A program made the position numbers and the translations under genes. Positions 10,447-22,317 of a stretch of DNA of 64,000 nucleotides are shown piece after piece. Positions within the stretch are counted from its first letter, which is position 1; each line of letters starts with the position of its first letter. The DNA lies in the NCBI GenBank assembly GCA_036346275.1, contig CM070721.1:46907594-46971593 (forward strand). Direction: 5' to 3'. The notes under the pieces were generated by a model that searched no databases, was not told where the DNA came from, and worked only from the letters and a program-made list of their open reading frames with translations. The stretch is from Otatea glauca. Its lineage: Eukaryota > Streptophyta > Magnoliopsida > Poales > Poaceae.

Positions 10447-13400
10447 TGTAACATCCCAAAATTTGGCTTAATTAAGTTTTTATTGTTTAAAAGTGCATTG
10501 GTGATTTTCTCGAATTTATTTGGATTTTTCTCAATTTATTTGATTTAGTTTGAAATTAAGTTTATTGCTTTTTATTCAAATTTATTTATATCTATGCAAA
10601 GTTAAAATAAAGTTTTGGCAAAAATATTTTATTTAAGTCCGTAATGTCTCAAAGTATTTTTGAGATTTTTCTTGGATTTTTCCGATTGTTTTATTGCCTA
10701 AAATAAATAAAATGAATTTCTCGAATTATTTTAATTGAAAAACCTTGTGAAAAAGATTGGGCCCGCCTGTGCATCAGGCTTGGTGGTCCGTGGAGCGCCC
10801 GCTTGGCCCATCTCGTAAACCCTAAGGCGAGTGAATCGCGCCGCTGGATCAAGATCGCGGTGAGATCAATTGCACTGGTTCCGACTCGTGAGAATCTTCG
10901 CCGTTGGAAAAGAAATCGCGCGTTAGGATTAGATCGTGGCCGTGTGATCCCGACCGCTGGTAGCGATCGAACGGCTGTGGGTTGTCGCCTCCGACGCGAA
11001 CTCTAATCCGCCGCCGACACGACTTCGCCGCCGAACGACCTAGGGTTCCGCTTTTAGCGCTGTCACGAGGCTATAAATAGGAGGGTAGCGCCCCGAGGTT
11101 CTCCGTGAGCCGCCGATCTTTTCGCCTTGGCCGCCGCCCGAGGAACGCCGGGGAGCCGCCGACCTCGCCAAGTAGAACACCGAGCCGCCACGGTTTTTGC
11201 TCGAGTTCGCCACGGCTCGTCGGTTTCGCTGCTTTTGGTCCCAGATCCGGATTCACCGAGGTGTGCCGCGCCGACCACGCCACTTCTTCACGCGGGGACA
11301 CGCCGAACGCCGTCGCCGTAGCTTCTTCCTCATCTCCGTGGTTTTCTTCGCCGCCGCTTCGCCATTAGTCTCGGGTGAGTTTTTGACCGCTTGATCCGAG
11401 CGAACGGGAGGATTGAACGCGCCGCATGTGTCTGCCGCCGCTCGACGGATCGACCGTAGATGCGTGCACGTGTCGCGATCGGCGGGCGCGCAAGATCGCA
11501 GCCAACCGGATCGAGACGCGTGGCGCCGCGGTACCGAGGCGCCATACGGGTTCACGGTGGACCGGAGGGGTCTCGTGGACTGTGTCTATGCGCCGAGGCC
11601 ACATGTCGGCTTCTGATTGGTCCGGTTCATCGCTGGCGTCATGCTGACGTCATGGTGACGCAATAAATCAGTTTTCGTTTTAAAAATAAATCTGATTTTC
11701 TGATTTTCTGATTTTAGTATTTATTTCAAACTTCAAAAGGCTATATCTTTTGTAATTTAACTCGGATTTGAGTGATTCCAGTTTCTAAAAATTTGTAAAA
11801 TTGAGATCTATTTAATGGTGAATTTTAATTGATTTTTGGAGTTCAATTGCTCTCTGTTTTGGCATTTATTTGCTTTTCTCTTCTGATGACGCTGTAGACG
11901 TTGAATTGTGCGACGCTTCGGAGGAAGATCAAGCAACTCAAGAGCAAGCTTCAGATCAAGATCAGGACCTATTCCAAGGCAAGTTGTGCTTTGATCATGT
12001 TGAACCCATGTTTGTAAAATTGCTATGTTTGTTTTACAATATTGCATATATTTCAAATATACAACTGTTTCAAATTAGATTGGGTTTAGCTAAAATACCA
12101 GATTGATCTATACCCTACCTTGTCATTGTTTGCCATGATCCATTGTCACCCTAGATTGGTTTAATTTAGTTAGTTAATGAATATAATCAACATTGGAGGT
12201 TAGACCGTATTAGTTGCTTAGCCATGCCACGTCATCACATGTGTCAGAATCATTGATAATTAATCTTGATTAATGGAATATGGAACAATGTTATAAACTT
12301 GTGTGTAATGTGGGATCACACGATGAGATTGAGTTGTTGTGGCGAGTCATGTCACGCAACGAGGTTGAATTGTTGATGGCACGTGATGCTTGGTAATCAA
12401 CGGGGTGATAATCATTTAGATTGGGGCAAGTGGCAAGGGGCGAGGATGCCAAGGTGGGCCCGATGGGCAGATGGTATGTGGAAGTCTTGCCTTGATCACA
12501 CTAAGGACTTAACCTTGCAAGCCTTTGACCTGAGTCAATCATGCAACCACATGTCTGGTATGGGCCAGCCTAGCTGAGTAATTTGTAATGTCTTAATTTT
12601 GATACTATCGTGGTGGTGTGAGTTCCCGAGTTATGGTGTAATTCACATGGCGCAAGAGGGGGCCTCGGATGTGGTAACCATCCCACCGTTGTTGAAACCT
12701 TAGCGGTGGTATCGGGTTAAGTCGAGCATTGTAAAGGCTTTGTTATAATCACTCGCCTTGGTGGGTTTGGTTGTATCACGGGTAAAGTGCATAACCTCTG
12801 CAGAGTGTGAAACTATTCTGATAGCCGTGCTCATGTATTGAGCAATGCTCGGAATTACGCTTAAGGGTTAGCTTAATTAATTGGACAACTTGGTTGGGAT
12901 GGCGGAATGCCATGTGGAAGATGGAATTTGACTTAGGATTGGAAACTTGGTTTACTTGAGAAATACTCAATTTATTTATTATTGCTATTCGCTTTACATT
13001 CTTTACAATCTATTATTGTATTTGTTCATAAATGTCGCTTATTGCAAAATAGCCATGATAGCCTATCCTTTGGAATAAGCCTTACATATAGATAAATAGA
13101 ATCGCATTCGTGCACAACTTGTTGAGTGCTTTAAGTACTCACCCTTGCCAAACAACAATAATCAACAGTTGAAGAATCTACACTGTGTTGGAAGATGAGG
13201 TCCAAGAAGACACGAGTCATTAGGGTCCGAGCCTTGTTGGTTGCCTGTGGTGAATCGATGAGCTATCTACGCTTCTACTTTCCACGCTTAATTATTAGCT
13301 TATATTCTCAGTCTTGCCCTGCGTGGCTTAATAATGTAAGATTGGTCATAAGATCATACCTTTAGTTATATCAATGGATGAACTATTATTCTATTATCGT

Positions 13401-13508
13401 TGAGTATGATGTGATATGTACCAATGTTGAGCTGTGTGCACTAGCGTTGATCCTGGGAATAGTGCGGTAAACACAGTGGGTTCGAATCAGTGGATTCGGG
13501 TCCTTACA
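10447..13508 (+). repeat. 3' LTR of the Tekay-type element
   Basis: It starts TGTAACATCCC and ends GGGTCCTTACA, like the 5' copy, with TATAAATA at 11072-11079. Substitutions between the copies are few outside the GC-rich block. Many differences are one- or two-base changes at CTGG, CTG or CAG sites, for example TCCGTATGGG (5' copy) against TCTGGTATGGG (3' copy). Confidence 0.93.
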
Positions 13509-14130
13509 GTTTGATACCCAATTCTTCGCAAAAGACTATAAAAGCATTGCTCTTGAACTGGCTACCGTTGTCTATGATTACTAGATTAGGAATGCCGAAT
13601 CGAGTAACGATGCTCCTCACGAACATCTTAGCTGCTTCTGAGGTGATGGTCCTGATAGGTTCGGCTTCGATCCACTTGGTGAACGTGTCGATAGCCACGA
13701 ACAGGAACTTGTAACCTCCTTGGGCTCTTGGGAATGGTCCCAGGATATCCAAGCCCCAGACGGAGAAAGGCCAAGACAAAAGAATAGTTTGTAGGTCTTG
13801 GGCTGATCTGGTGGTTTGCTTGCCGTAAAATTGACAGCTCTCGTACTTTTTCACTAGCTCGCAAGCATCCTGGAGGACAGTCAGCCAATAGAACCCTTGT
13901 CGGAAAACCTTTCCGACTAAGGTGTGATAGGACGTATGGTTGCCGCAGATGTCTCCATGAACATCGAGCAATATCTTATTGCCCTGTTTCTAAGTGATGC
14001 ACTTCATCAAGATTCCGTTACTCCCCTTTCAATAGAGCTTACCGTCTATCAATGCATATAGCTTGGATTTACGTGCAATTTTCTCGGCTGTGGCATCATC
14101 GTCAGGGAGCTCCCGACCTTCGAGATAGGC
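13509..14130 (-). pseudogene. Integrase zinc-binding and core region of the Tat element
   Basis: Reading the minus strand, the HHCC domain appears as LLDVHGDICGNHTSYH and KKYESCQFYGK; the first Cys of the final pair is changed to Tyr. The core follows with WPFSVWGLDILGPFPRA (first catalytic Asp), FTKWIEAEPI and IIDNGSQFKSNAF (second Asp). The frame runs straight into the insertion site at 13509 and resumes at 2288. Two or more stops (CAG to TAG, CGA to TGA type) lie just upstream of the zinc domain. Confidence 0.9.
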
Positions 14131-14775
14131 TTGGAATGGAGTCATCCAAGTCGGCTTGCGTTCGAGTAGTGCAGCTTCCATGTCTGCGGGTTCTGCCTCG
14201 CTGACCTGACCAGGCTGCTGGTCGAGTTGGGCGGTATCTGCCTCCCGTATGGGGAGAACAGATGGTTTGAGGAGTTTCTCGACGAAGACTCCTATGGACG
14301 TGGGCGAATGGGACGAAACGAGCCTAGCAATTTCGTCGGCGGCGGAGTTGTCACTTCTCCTAATATGCCTTACCTCGAGCCCTTCAAACTTGTGCTCTAG
14401 CTTGCGAACCTCGTTCAGATATGCCGCTATGTTGTCATCCGACCATTGGTACTCCTTCTACACTTGGTTCACAACTAGCTGTGAGTCCCCTTTCATGAGT
14501 AGTCGTCTAATCCCAAGTGACACAGTTATGCGGAGCCCGTTAACCAATCTTTCATATTCTGTAACATTGTTTGAAGCTTAAAAATCGAGTTAGATAACAT
14601 ATTTAAGCTCATCACCTATTGAGGATTTGAGCACGATGCCAGACCCCAAGCCCTGAAGTGTGAGCAACCCATTGAAGAACATAGTTCAGTGGTCATCGAC
14701 CATCTTGTGCTCTTTTTCTTCGACGTGCATCCATTCCGCGATGAAGTCCGCCGATGCTCCTGACTTGATGCTGGT
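14131..14775 (-). pseudogene. Second, archaeal-type RNase H of the Tat element
   Basis: After the connection region the minus strand encodes a second RNase H, a hallmark of Tat elements. Motifs are TMFFNGLLTLQG, SNNVTEYERLVNGLRI, LMKGDSQLVVNQV and RRSDNSAADEIARL. Family members have Asp in the first motif (FDGS); here it is Asn, so the first catalytic acid is lost. The Glu (TEYE) and the Asp of KGDSQ remain. In-frame stops occur before TMFF, twice in the YVI-LDF-ASNN stretch, and after NQV. Confidence 0.82.
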
Positions 14776-15345
14776 TCACAACGCGAAATCGACATCGAAC
14801 TCGTTGAGTTCGACCGCCCATTGTGCAATTCGCCCTATCGCCTCTCGGTTGTGTATTACCTCCTTGAGCGGGTACGTCGTCATGACCGTAATCTTGTGTG
14901 CCTCGAAGTAGTGTCGTAGCTTTCGGGAAGTCATCAGGACAGCGTACATCATCTTCTGCACTTGAGGGTATCGCAGCTTGGCGTCATGCAAGACCTCACT
15001 CACATAGTACACAATCTTCTGGACCTTGGCCTTTTTCTCGGGGCAATCCCGCTTTACCATCAGGACTGTGCTTACTACTTGAGGAGTAGCTACAATGTAC
15101 AAAAAGAGCTCTTCTTTTTCGTTAGGCAAGGTTAAAACTGACAGAGACGATAAGTACCTTTTCAAATCTTGAAAAGCTTCTTCTGCCTCCTTGGTCCACT
15201 CGAAATTATCCTGCTCCTTGAGTAATTTGAAGAAGGGCAGCCCTCGCTCGCCCATCCAGGAGATGAATCGGCTAAGGGCTGCGATGCAACCTGTGAGTTT
15301 CTGCACTTCTCTCACCGTCCGCGGAGAACGCATCTGGTATATGGC
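14776..15345 (-). pseudogene. RT thumb/connection and degenerate first RNase H of the Tat element
   Basis: The minus strand reads MRSPRTVREVQKLTGCIAAL and FISWMGERGLPFFKLLK (reverse-transcriptase thumb), then LFLYIVATPQVVSTVLM, VYYVSEVLHDAKLRYPQVQK and KLRHYFEAHKITVMT. This is the first RNase H, which in Tat elements has lost its catalytic residues and is thought to act as a connection domain. The frame is open for 185 codons, then meets a TGA that matches a CGA codon in relatives. Confidence 0.85.
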
Positions 15346-16122
15346 CTAAATTTTACATGGGTTGGCCTCGATGCCTCGACTGGATACCAAGAAACTGAGA
15401 AGCTTGTTGGAAAAAACGTCGAATGTGCACTTCTCGGGGTTAAGCATCATTCGATACTTCCTGAGGTTGTCAAATGTCTCCTCGAGGTCGCCGATTAAGG
15501 TGTTCCCAGTTTTCGACTTGACTACGATATCATCGATATACACTTCCACATTGCGCCCGATTTGGGATTTCAAGCAATTTTGGATACAACGTTGATACTT
15601 AGCACCAGCACACTTCAAACCGAAAGGCATCTTAATATAACAAAATACACCGAAGGGAGTAGTAAAAGCAGTTTTTTCCTCATCTTCTGTCGACATGCTA
15701 ATTTGGTGATACCCTGAGTAGGCATCTAGAAAACTTAGCAATTCACAGCCTGCAGTAGAATCCACTATTTGGTCGATGCGGGGAAGAGGAAAAAGGTCTT
15801 TGGGATAAGCATTGTTGAGGTCGGTGTAGTAGACGCACATCCTCCACTTGCTGTTGGATTTCTTGATGAGGACAGGGTTCACCAGCCACGTCCGGTGACG
15901 GACTTCTCGGATGAAGCTAGCCTTCAGGAGTTTACCGACCTCCTCTTGTATGGCCTGCTTCCTATCTTCCGCAAATCTATGCTGCTTCTGCACCATAGGC
16001 CTGGTGCTCAATTCCATAGCTAATCAATGCTCGATCACCTCTTTGGGGACCCTGGGCGTGTCGGACGATTGCCACGCAAACATGTCGCAGTTTGCTCGAA
16101 GAAAAGTAACAAGCTGGAGTTC
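15346..16122 (-). pseudogene. Reverse transcriptase of the Tat element
   Basis: The frame contains the fingers-palm motifs in order: EEVGKLLKASFIREVRH, NSKWRMCVYYTDLNNAYPKD, FPLPRIDQIVDSTAGCELLS, FLDAYSGYHQI, AFTTPFGVFCYIKMPFGL and the catalytic VYIDDIVVKSK near 15535. The Asp-Asp pair is intact. Stops at each end (before AIYQM and before LAMELS) and one more after DLDPK cut it from its neighbours, all in the same frame. The wording of the palm motifs fits Tat rather than Athila or chromovirus elements. Confidence 0.93.
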
Positions 16123-16882
16123 CTATTTGGGGTCAAGGTCTACACCTACCTTGACTATCTTGGAAGGTTTCGACGGGTATAAGGGCACTATCTTGACGCC
16201 TCCATCGGTCTTCTTATCTTTCTTGCCGTCGTCGACTGGGTCCTTGGTAGCGCTACTTGATGCAGGAGCCTTGTCGATGCTCTTAGATTTTTGGCGCTTG
16301 TCTCCCTCGCCGTTGGCACTAGCTGTCGATCTGCAAACATGCTCGACCATCTCCAGGCTCTTCTTATCACACCTGACTGCCGTGCGCTGGTCCCCCTTAA
16401 TTGTAAGGACTCCTTTTGGCGCTGACATCTTGACGGTCTGGTACGCATAGTGCACCACTGCCATGAACTTGGCTAGCATTGGGCGGCCTAGGATCACATT
16501 GTAGGCAGTCTCAAAGTCTGCCAAGTCGAAGAGGATCTTTTCGGTGTGGAAATTATCTGGTGTGGCAAACGTTACTAACAGCTCGATCTGGCCAAGAGAC
16601 ATCGATGATGAAAGTGGAGTTATGCCATGGAATTGCTCGGCTCCGACTTTGATCTCTGTTCGGGGAATCCCCATGTTCTCTAGCGTTTTTGCGAAGACAA
16701 GGTTCAACGAACTACCTCCATCGACCAAGGTTCGGCCGACCTTAATGTTAACGATGGTTGGTTTGACCACCACGGGGTATCGATTCGGATGTGGAACCAC
16801 AACTGGTGATCTGATTGGTCGAAGGTGACTGGCACTTCCGACCACTTGAGGAACCTGGAGGGAGCCGGTGTGGCTAGGTTGA
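16123..16882 (-). pseudogene. Protease region and gag-protease linker of the Tat element
   Basis: The linker KWSEVPVTFDQSDH is readable in one frame near 16800. The aspartic protease follows: RTLVDGGSSLNLVFAKTLE, which in this lineage replaces the usual DTGA by DGGS, then LADFETAYNVILGRPMLAKF. The C-terminal tail (about 16123-16350) is lysine- and serine-rich. The 5' side ends abruptly at 16883, where a TGTAACATCCCG sequence begins; gag itself is not found in the window. Confidence 0.85.
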
Positions 16883-18914
16883 TGTAACATCCCGAAAAAT
16901 TCGAAAACAAATAAAATAAGAATTTAAAATTTAAAAATGACTAAAATAAAAAATTTGAATTTAAAATGTGATTTAATTTTTGAATTTTCGCCATCCCTGA
17001 ATTTTGACTTAAAGAAAACTCAATTTCTTTACTGAACTTCTCTTTTTACAAATAATAAAAATCAAAATCACAAAACGAATAATGTGAAAATGTGATTTAC
17101 TTTTTAGATTTTCTAGCATTATTTGGGGGTTTTTGCTCTAAAGAAAAAAAAGCTTTTAATGGATAAAGTAGTAAATCCTTAATTCTAAGTTTCAAAAATC
17201 AAACAAATGTAAGATCATTCACAAATACACCCATATTATCAGAAAAGACTAAAAACAACAATTAAATTCACAATTTAGTCCTTATATGTATAATTACATC
17301 AGTCCTATAAAAACCTATCTAAAAATCCAAATCCTTAAACCTTGCTTATCTTAACTAATGCACTCTCTTTAGCATCCATCATTCTTTTAAAGCATAGCCA
17401 AATTTCACAATACCCTTCTCTCAAGAAATCACAAGTATGTACAGTCATATACACACAAACATACACATATGCAGATACACCTAATTCTAACTCAAACAGA
17501 TATTTTGCAAATTTTCATATCTGCATGATCAAATTAAACCTCATCACAAGTAAGCATCCAATATTCTCAATTACTCAAAATTCCAGCAATAATGTTCATA
17601 TACATATATACATATACTCATCTCCAAGGATTCAAATTTCGTTTTCGGATAAAATATCGCCTCGGACCGGAATCCGAAATTTAGCTGAAATTCAGATATT
17701 TAGGAAACATATCGTTCTAAATTCAAAAACAAAAATTCAAATCCGGTTTGTTTTCTACTGAGAAAAACAAAATTTCGCCGAACAATCCTGAAATTTTGGG
17801 CGAAATACCCGAAATTTTGGCGTTTTTGCAACGGCAGGAAAGTGGGTCAAACGATGTTGAAAAGTTTTGAAATTTGTTTTGGAGAGTCCTGACACATAGC
17901 TAATATTTCCATAAAACTTTCCGATAATTCTGAAGTCTGTGGAATTTTTAAAAATTAAAATATTGCTACTGTCCTGGTAAAACGCTCACCAGCGATATTG
18001 AACCGAATGCAAAATGGTTCAAACCATGTTATAAACTTTTGAATTTTTTTCATGTTTATGATTCATCTCTAATGTTCTCATAAAATTTTCAGATGATGAT
18101 CAAACTTCATGAATTTTTAAAAATTCAAACAGTACTACTTCCCTGTTAAAAGGCTTACCGACAAACTTGAACAAAATGAAAAATTATCTAAACCACGTTA
18201 AAAACTTTTGAATTTTTTTTTTGGATTTTCCTGGTGTAACATTATTGTTTCTTTAAAATTTTTAGTTGATAATCATTCTCAACTTATGTTTAAAAATTCA
18301 GCGTCCTGATAAAAGCCTAATGATCAATACATAGATTTGCTTTAGTAATAAAAAAAGTTTAAAATTTTTGAAAATTTTACAGAAGAGTGATAAGAAAGTT
18401 ATTAATATCTCATAAAAATTTGGAATCATTATCACACACCAATGAATTTATAAAATTAGTACAAGGCACAGTACCATGTATGTTCTTCTCTTTTTGATTT
18501 TTGAAATATAATATAACAAACGAAGTTCAATGCTTACATAGATTTGAATAACCAAACAAACAAAGTTTAATTTTTTTTGAAACATTTATATAATGGTACT
18601 GAGGCAATTATTAATCTCTCACAAAAATTTTAGATCATAATCACACTAAAGAAAATTTATAAAAATTTGACAATGTAACTGTCCCAATTATGTTCATTCT
18701 TTTTTTGATTTTTTAAGGATAAAAAATTAAGTTAAATTATTTTTAAAATTTTTATGTATGATCCTAAACTAATAAAAATAGTAACAGAAAATTTTTAGCT
18801 CATTATGAAGCTTGTAAAATTTTATAAAAATCTGACAGTGTTTCTGCCAAAATTTTAAAATGTCTAAAAAATTCGGGTTTTCAACATATTTTCATAGGAG
18901 ATGACTTTCCTAAG

Positions 18915-19130
18915 GGTTATTGGACCAAATCCGGTCAAATACGGCCCTAAAAGTTCAAAAACCGTCCAAAAAACATGAAATTTGGCCGAAAATACGAAAT
19001 ACTGTAGCAATTTCAAATGTTTTTTATTTTTTTTATCCGGCCGGTAGTCTAGATTTCGTGGAGGCCCGAAATCCGAAATTTTGGTTAAATTTCGCCAAAA
19101 TTCGGTGAGATTTGGAACCCTGCTCATCTC
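18915..19130 (+). repeat. Dispersed repeat, copy 1
   Basis: This block matches 22548-22738 in order: ATCCGGTC, CCTAAAAG, a CATGAAATTTGG-like word, CTGTAGCAATTT, a T-rich run, TATCC, then GATTTGGAACC at the right. Many bases differ, so the copies are old. I do not recognise the family. Confidence 0.5.
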
Positions 19131-21234
19131 TGTACAGGTTCACACTAAAACAACTCATATACATCTCTATCCATTTACATACTAATACAACACAAGCTCA
19201 TTGTCACAAGTAAAGCAATTGCATCAGATCAGCCAGCACACAAGTCATAACCTCATCCATACCCATTCAGGCTACCCAGAAGATTAAGGTAGGATGAGTT
19301 ACATTCACATCAAGTTTACACCTCTAAATACAGATTGCAATCAAATGAGTTCAATCATCTCCTAATAACCTCAGAAGAAAATCAAGGCTATGCTATTGAA
19401 CTGACCTTCTCACCAAACAGCCTGCTGCCACTTTTTTTTTCTTCTCTCACTGCCCATCCCTCTCCAGCTGTTGCCTTAACCCCCAAGTAGCAGCCCACTC
19501 CTCTCGGGCCAGCTGCTAAGCTGCATGTATGCCACCTGCACTGCCCAACTGTCCTTCCAGATCTTGGTTCCAAGCCCAAACCGACTTTTACTAGCTGTCA
19601 TATAAAAAGCAAACTGATTAGCATCATTTGCAACTTACTCTATTTCACCACCCTATAGAATTACCAACCCACCTTTTTGTCAGCATCTCTACCCTCTTGG
19701 CTCTTTTCGGTCGAAAGACAAGGAGCAAACAACAAAGCAAAAGAAGCGAAGCAGCTACTTTTCATCTTTCCCCTGCTCCTGCTACTCTCCATCTTTCCTT
19801 TGCAGCAAAAGGTACCCATCTTCAGTTTGAGTACTTTACCTCTCTCTAGCAGTAAATGAAAGTCAATCCTATTCATTAAAAGCATAATATCACAAAGAAA
19901 CTAGAGGATCCGTTAAGAGTATAAAGATTGATCTTAAAACGTGAATACACTCAGTGTCATTGCTGTTTCAATCCACCCAGTGATAGAAATCAGAAATACA
20001 TATAAGTTCGAATGATACTAATCAACAATCTTAAACTCAGGCTCATGGTTAAAACTAAGCACATGAATGCAATACTCAAATTGAAGTGTGAAGAGCACAT
20101 CAATGATTGGCATAAAGCACTTGAGACCACTCTCTATCTAATCATGATTGTATCACTCTTAGACCCATGCATCCTATGGTATAACAGATCACATCTTTGC
20201 ACGCCACACAGATGTTCCAAATGGAAGCAAACAGAGGTGCACAACAATTAAGCCTTAAGAGGACACACTAACAACTTTTTCAATCTGGGATCTTATGCAT
20301 AACCATGGCATTAACAAATTGAGCTAATACGCAATAGTTTGTTCATCATCAAATGGCAGTAAATAACTCACTCATTTGAATTGAGCCATGCGAAATGTAA
20401 TAAGGATCAAGCAACAGCATAAGATTCACAACCATTACCAAGGTAAGACTGATATTACATGAGCTCATACACAAATAACACACATGTATATCTCATTCCA
20501 TAAACAACAGCAGCAAATAGAACATGACATAAATGTCCATCCGTTGATCTAGGATGGTGGATCAAGAGCTTGATAATATTTTATTAAATCTGGGAAGATA
20601 CACAGTTGACAAAGATAGCCATGGCAGTAGCAATGTGAGCTCATACACATAAGACCATGTGAACTATCAATGCATCGTTACCATCCAACTCAAAATATAA
20701 ACATTACTTAATACACCTCTTTAGTATTTAATCATCTCACTCACAAAGAAGATATGAAGGTATATATATACCTAATGCTTCTCAGCAGCAGCAATTTATT
20801 TAGCCAATTATATCTATACACATACACTAATCACTTTGCACAAGAGCTCAGCCTTTTGGATCGCACATATCACACTAGGGATTAATAGCAATTGAACCAT
20901 GAAACCCAGTTGGTCAGCTAGACCAAACCCAAAATAGAACAGAAAGCATTCATGCATATAAGGTCATTTGAAGCTATGCACAAATCACATAATACATAAC
21001 ACACATGATTAGCATAGGGTTAACACATCCCAATAGGCCTCATGGTTCAGCAGGCAAATGAAGACTAATGACAAAATACCCTAAATCACCAACAACTCGA
21101 CATTCATGCAAGTTTAATCAACAGATCTAAATGCATACAAGATTTCCTGCTCATTAACTAATTTTACAACCTAATGTATCATGAACTGCATAGAACAACT
21201 AGCAATGGCAGAAAAGAAAATTTGAAAAGAGGGG

Positions 21235-21590
21235 AATTCGGATACTTAGCTCAAGATCGGGACAGGCGTAGCTGGTGGTAGCCGGGGTAGCTGTGGCCGT
21301 CGCGGGTGACCATCTTGTGCTCAGCCGCACCACTTTGTGTCCACTCAGTCGGTGACAAGAGCACCGAACCCGACGAAGGGGTCGGTCCAGGGGCTAAGGA
21401 AGCTGGCGACGGCACGGTGAAGGTAAGTGCGAGGAAGGCAGCAAAATGAGGGGGGCATAGAGTGAGAAAGAGAGGAGAAGGTTACTCACCTTGGGACCAC
21501 CGGAGAAGAGCTCCGCAGCGACGGCCATCGTCGGATTCGGGCGATCCGGGCAGCACTAGGGATCGGGGGTGGCAGATCTGGACGGCGCAG
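21235..21590 (-). other. GC-rich island with exon-like edges, unidentified
   Basis: In an AT-rich surrounding this block is about 60% GC. On the minus strand it reads ATGGCCGTCGCTGCGG, and about 40 bases later comes CCCAAG followed by GTGAGTAACC, a good splice donor. Further on GTCGCCAG looks like an acceptor. It could be the leader of an LTR element or a captured gene fragment. No protein domain is recognisable. Confidence 0.3.
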
Positions 21591-22317
21591 AAATTTTGTG
21601 AGATTTTGGAATTTTTGCTGAAATCTGGCCAAAACTCAAAAACCAAATTTGAAATCCAGTAATTCCGGGTCCAGGAATACCGAAATTTCTGTCAGTAATC
21701 GACTGAAATTTTGGAAAAATTGACCAAAATTTCAGTCTTTTTCAAATTCCTGTCAAATGATCTCTCGAGGCTAGAGAAAATATGAAAAATCATGCGAGAA
21801 TTTATCTACATTTTCTATCTGTTTGAATGTAAAATACTAAGTTTTTGCACATAAAAGACCTTAAATATTTCCTATATATCTTGTATAGCTCTGCAAGCAG
21901 ATGAATGACACGTGTCAACACCAAATATATATGAGTGTGAAATACAAGTCGTCAACCATGAGCTTTGCTCATCTATATATGCAAACATGTGTATACATGC
22001 AACTATGAAAAAAAAATGCCCAATAACATTGTCAGACGCAACACATCAAACAAGATGGGGCGTAGGAACAAAATTATTTAGTTCTAATGCTTAGAGATGA
22101 ACCTTTCATGACAAAAGAACATAAGTAGTTTCTTAAATACGCACATTAAAAATGTGCAAAAATAATGGGTGTTTGCAAGAGCATTCATGGCAAGCATAGA
22201 TGCTTGATCTGCCTATGTATGACCACGGGACTCAAGGTCCTAATCTTGTAAAAGAAAGTTATGGATATTAGAGAAGAAAAGTATAAACACCAAAGGGCTC
22301 CAGTAAGATTATAATTA

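Larger units (their letters stand above)
2289..13508 (+). mobile_element. Complete Tekay-type chromovirus (Ty3/gypsy LTR retrotransposon)
   Basis: The element runs from TGTAACATCCC to TTACA and is flanked by perfect five-base duplications GTTTG (2284-2288 and 13509-13513). It has LTRs of 3066 and 3062 bp, a methionine-tRNA primer-binding site, a leading ORF, gag, reverse transcriptase, RNase H, integrase and a C-terminal chromodomain, then a polypurine tract. A chromodomain at the end of integrase and very long LTRs fit the Tekay/Del clade. In an alignable 400-base stretch of the two LTRs (from 3941 and from 12096) I count about eight differences, so insertion is fairly recent. Pol nevertheless carries many frameshifts and no protease is visible, so this copy cannot move by itself. 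It sits inside the integrase gene of the Tat element. Confidence 0.95.
920..16882 (-). mobile_element. Tat-lineage Ty3/gypsy retrotransposon, partial, interrupted
   Basis: A minus-strand Ty3/gypsy element is present as two blocks, 920-2288 and 13509-16882, separated by the chromovirus at 2289-13508. Reading down the minus strand the order is protease, reverse transcriptase, degenerate RNase H, second (archaeal-type) RNase H, integrase. A tandem second RNase H and an extra antisense reading frame after pol are known traits of the Tat lineage (Grande, Retand, RIRE2 relatives). The gag and 5' LTR side is cut off at 16883 by an LTR-like start, and the 3' LTR would lie left of base 1 or beyond the LTR at 1-919. 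The element is old: at least ten stop codons interrupt the polyprotein, but I find no frameshift. Confidence 0.88.

Noticed and set aside
20605..20609. GTTGA after CACA as the right end of the element starting at 16883
   Set aside because: The sequence beyond does not continue the Tat protease/gag frame, so the match is chance.
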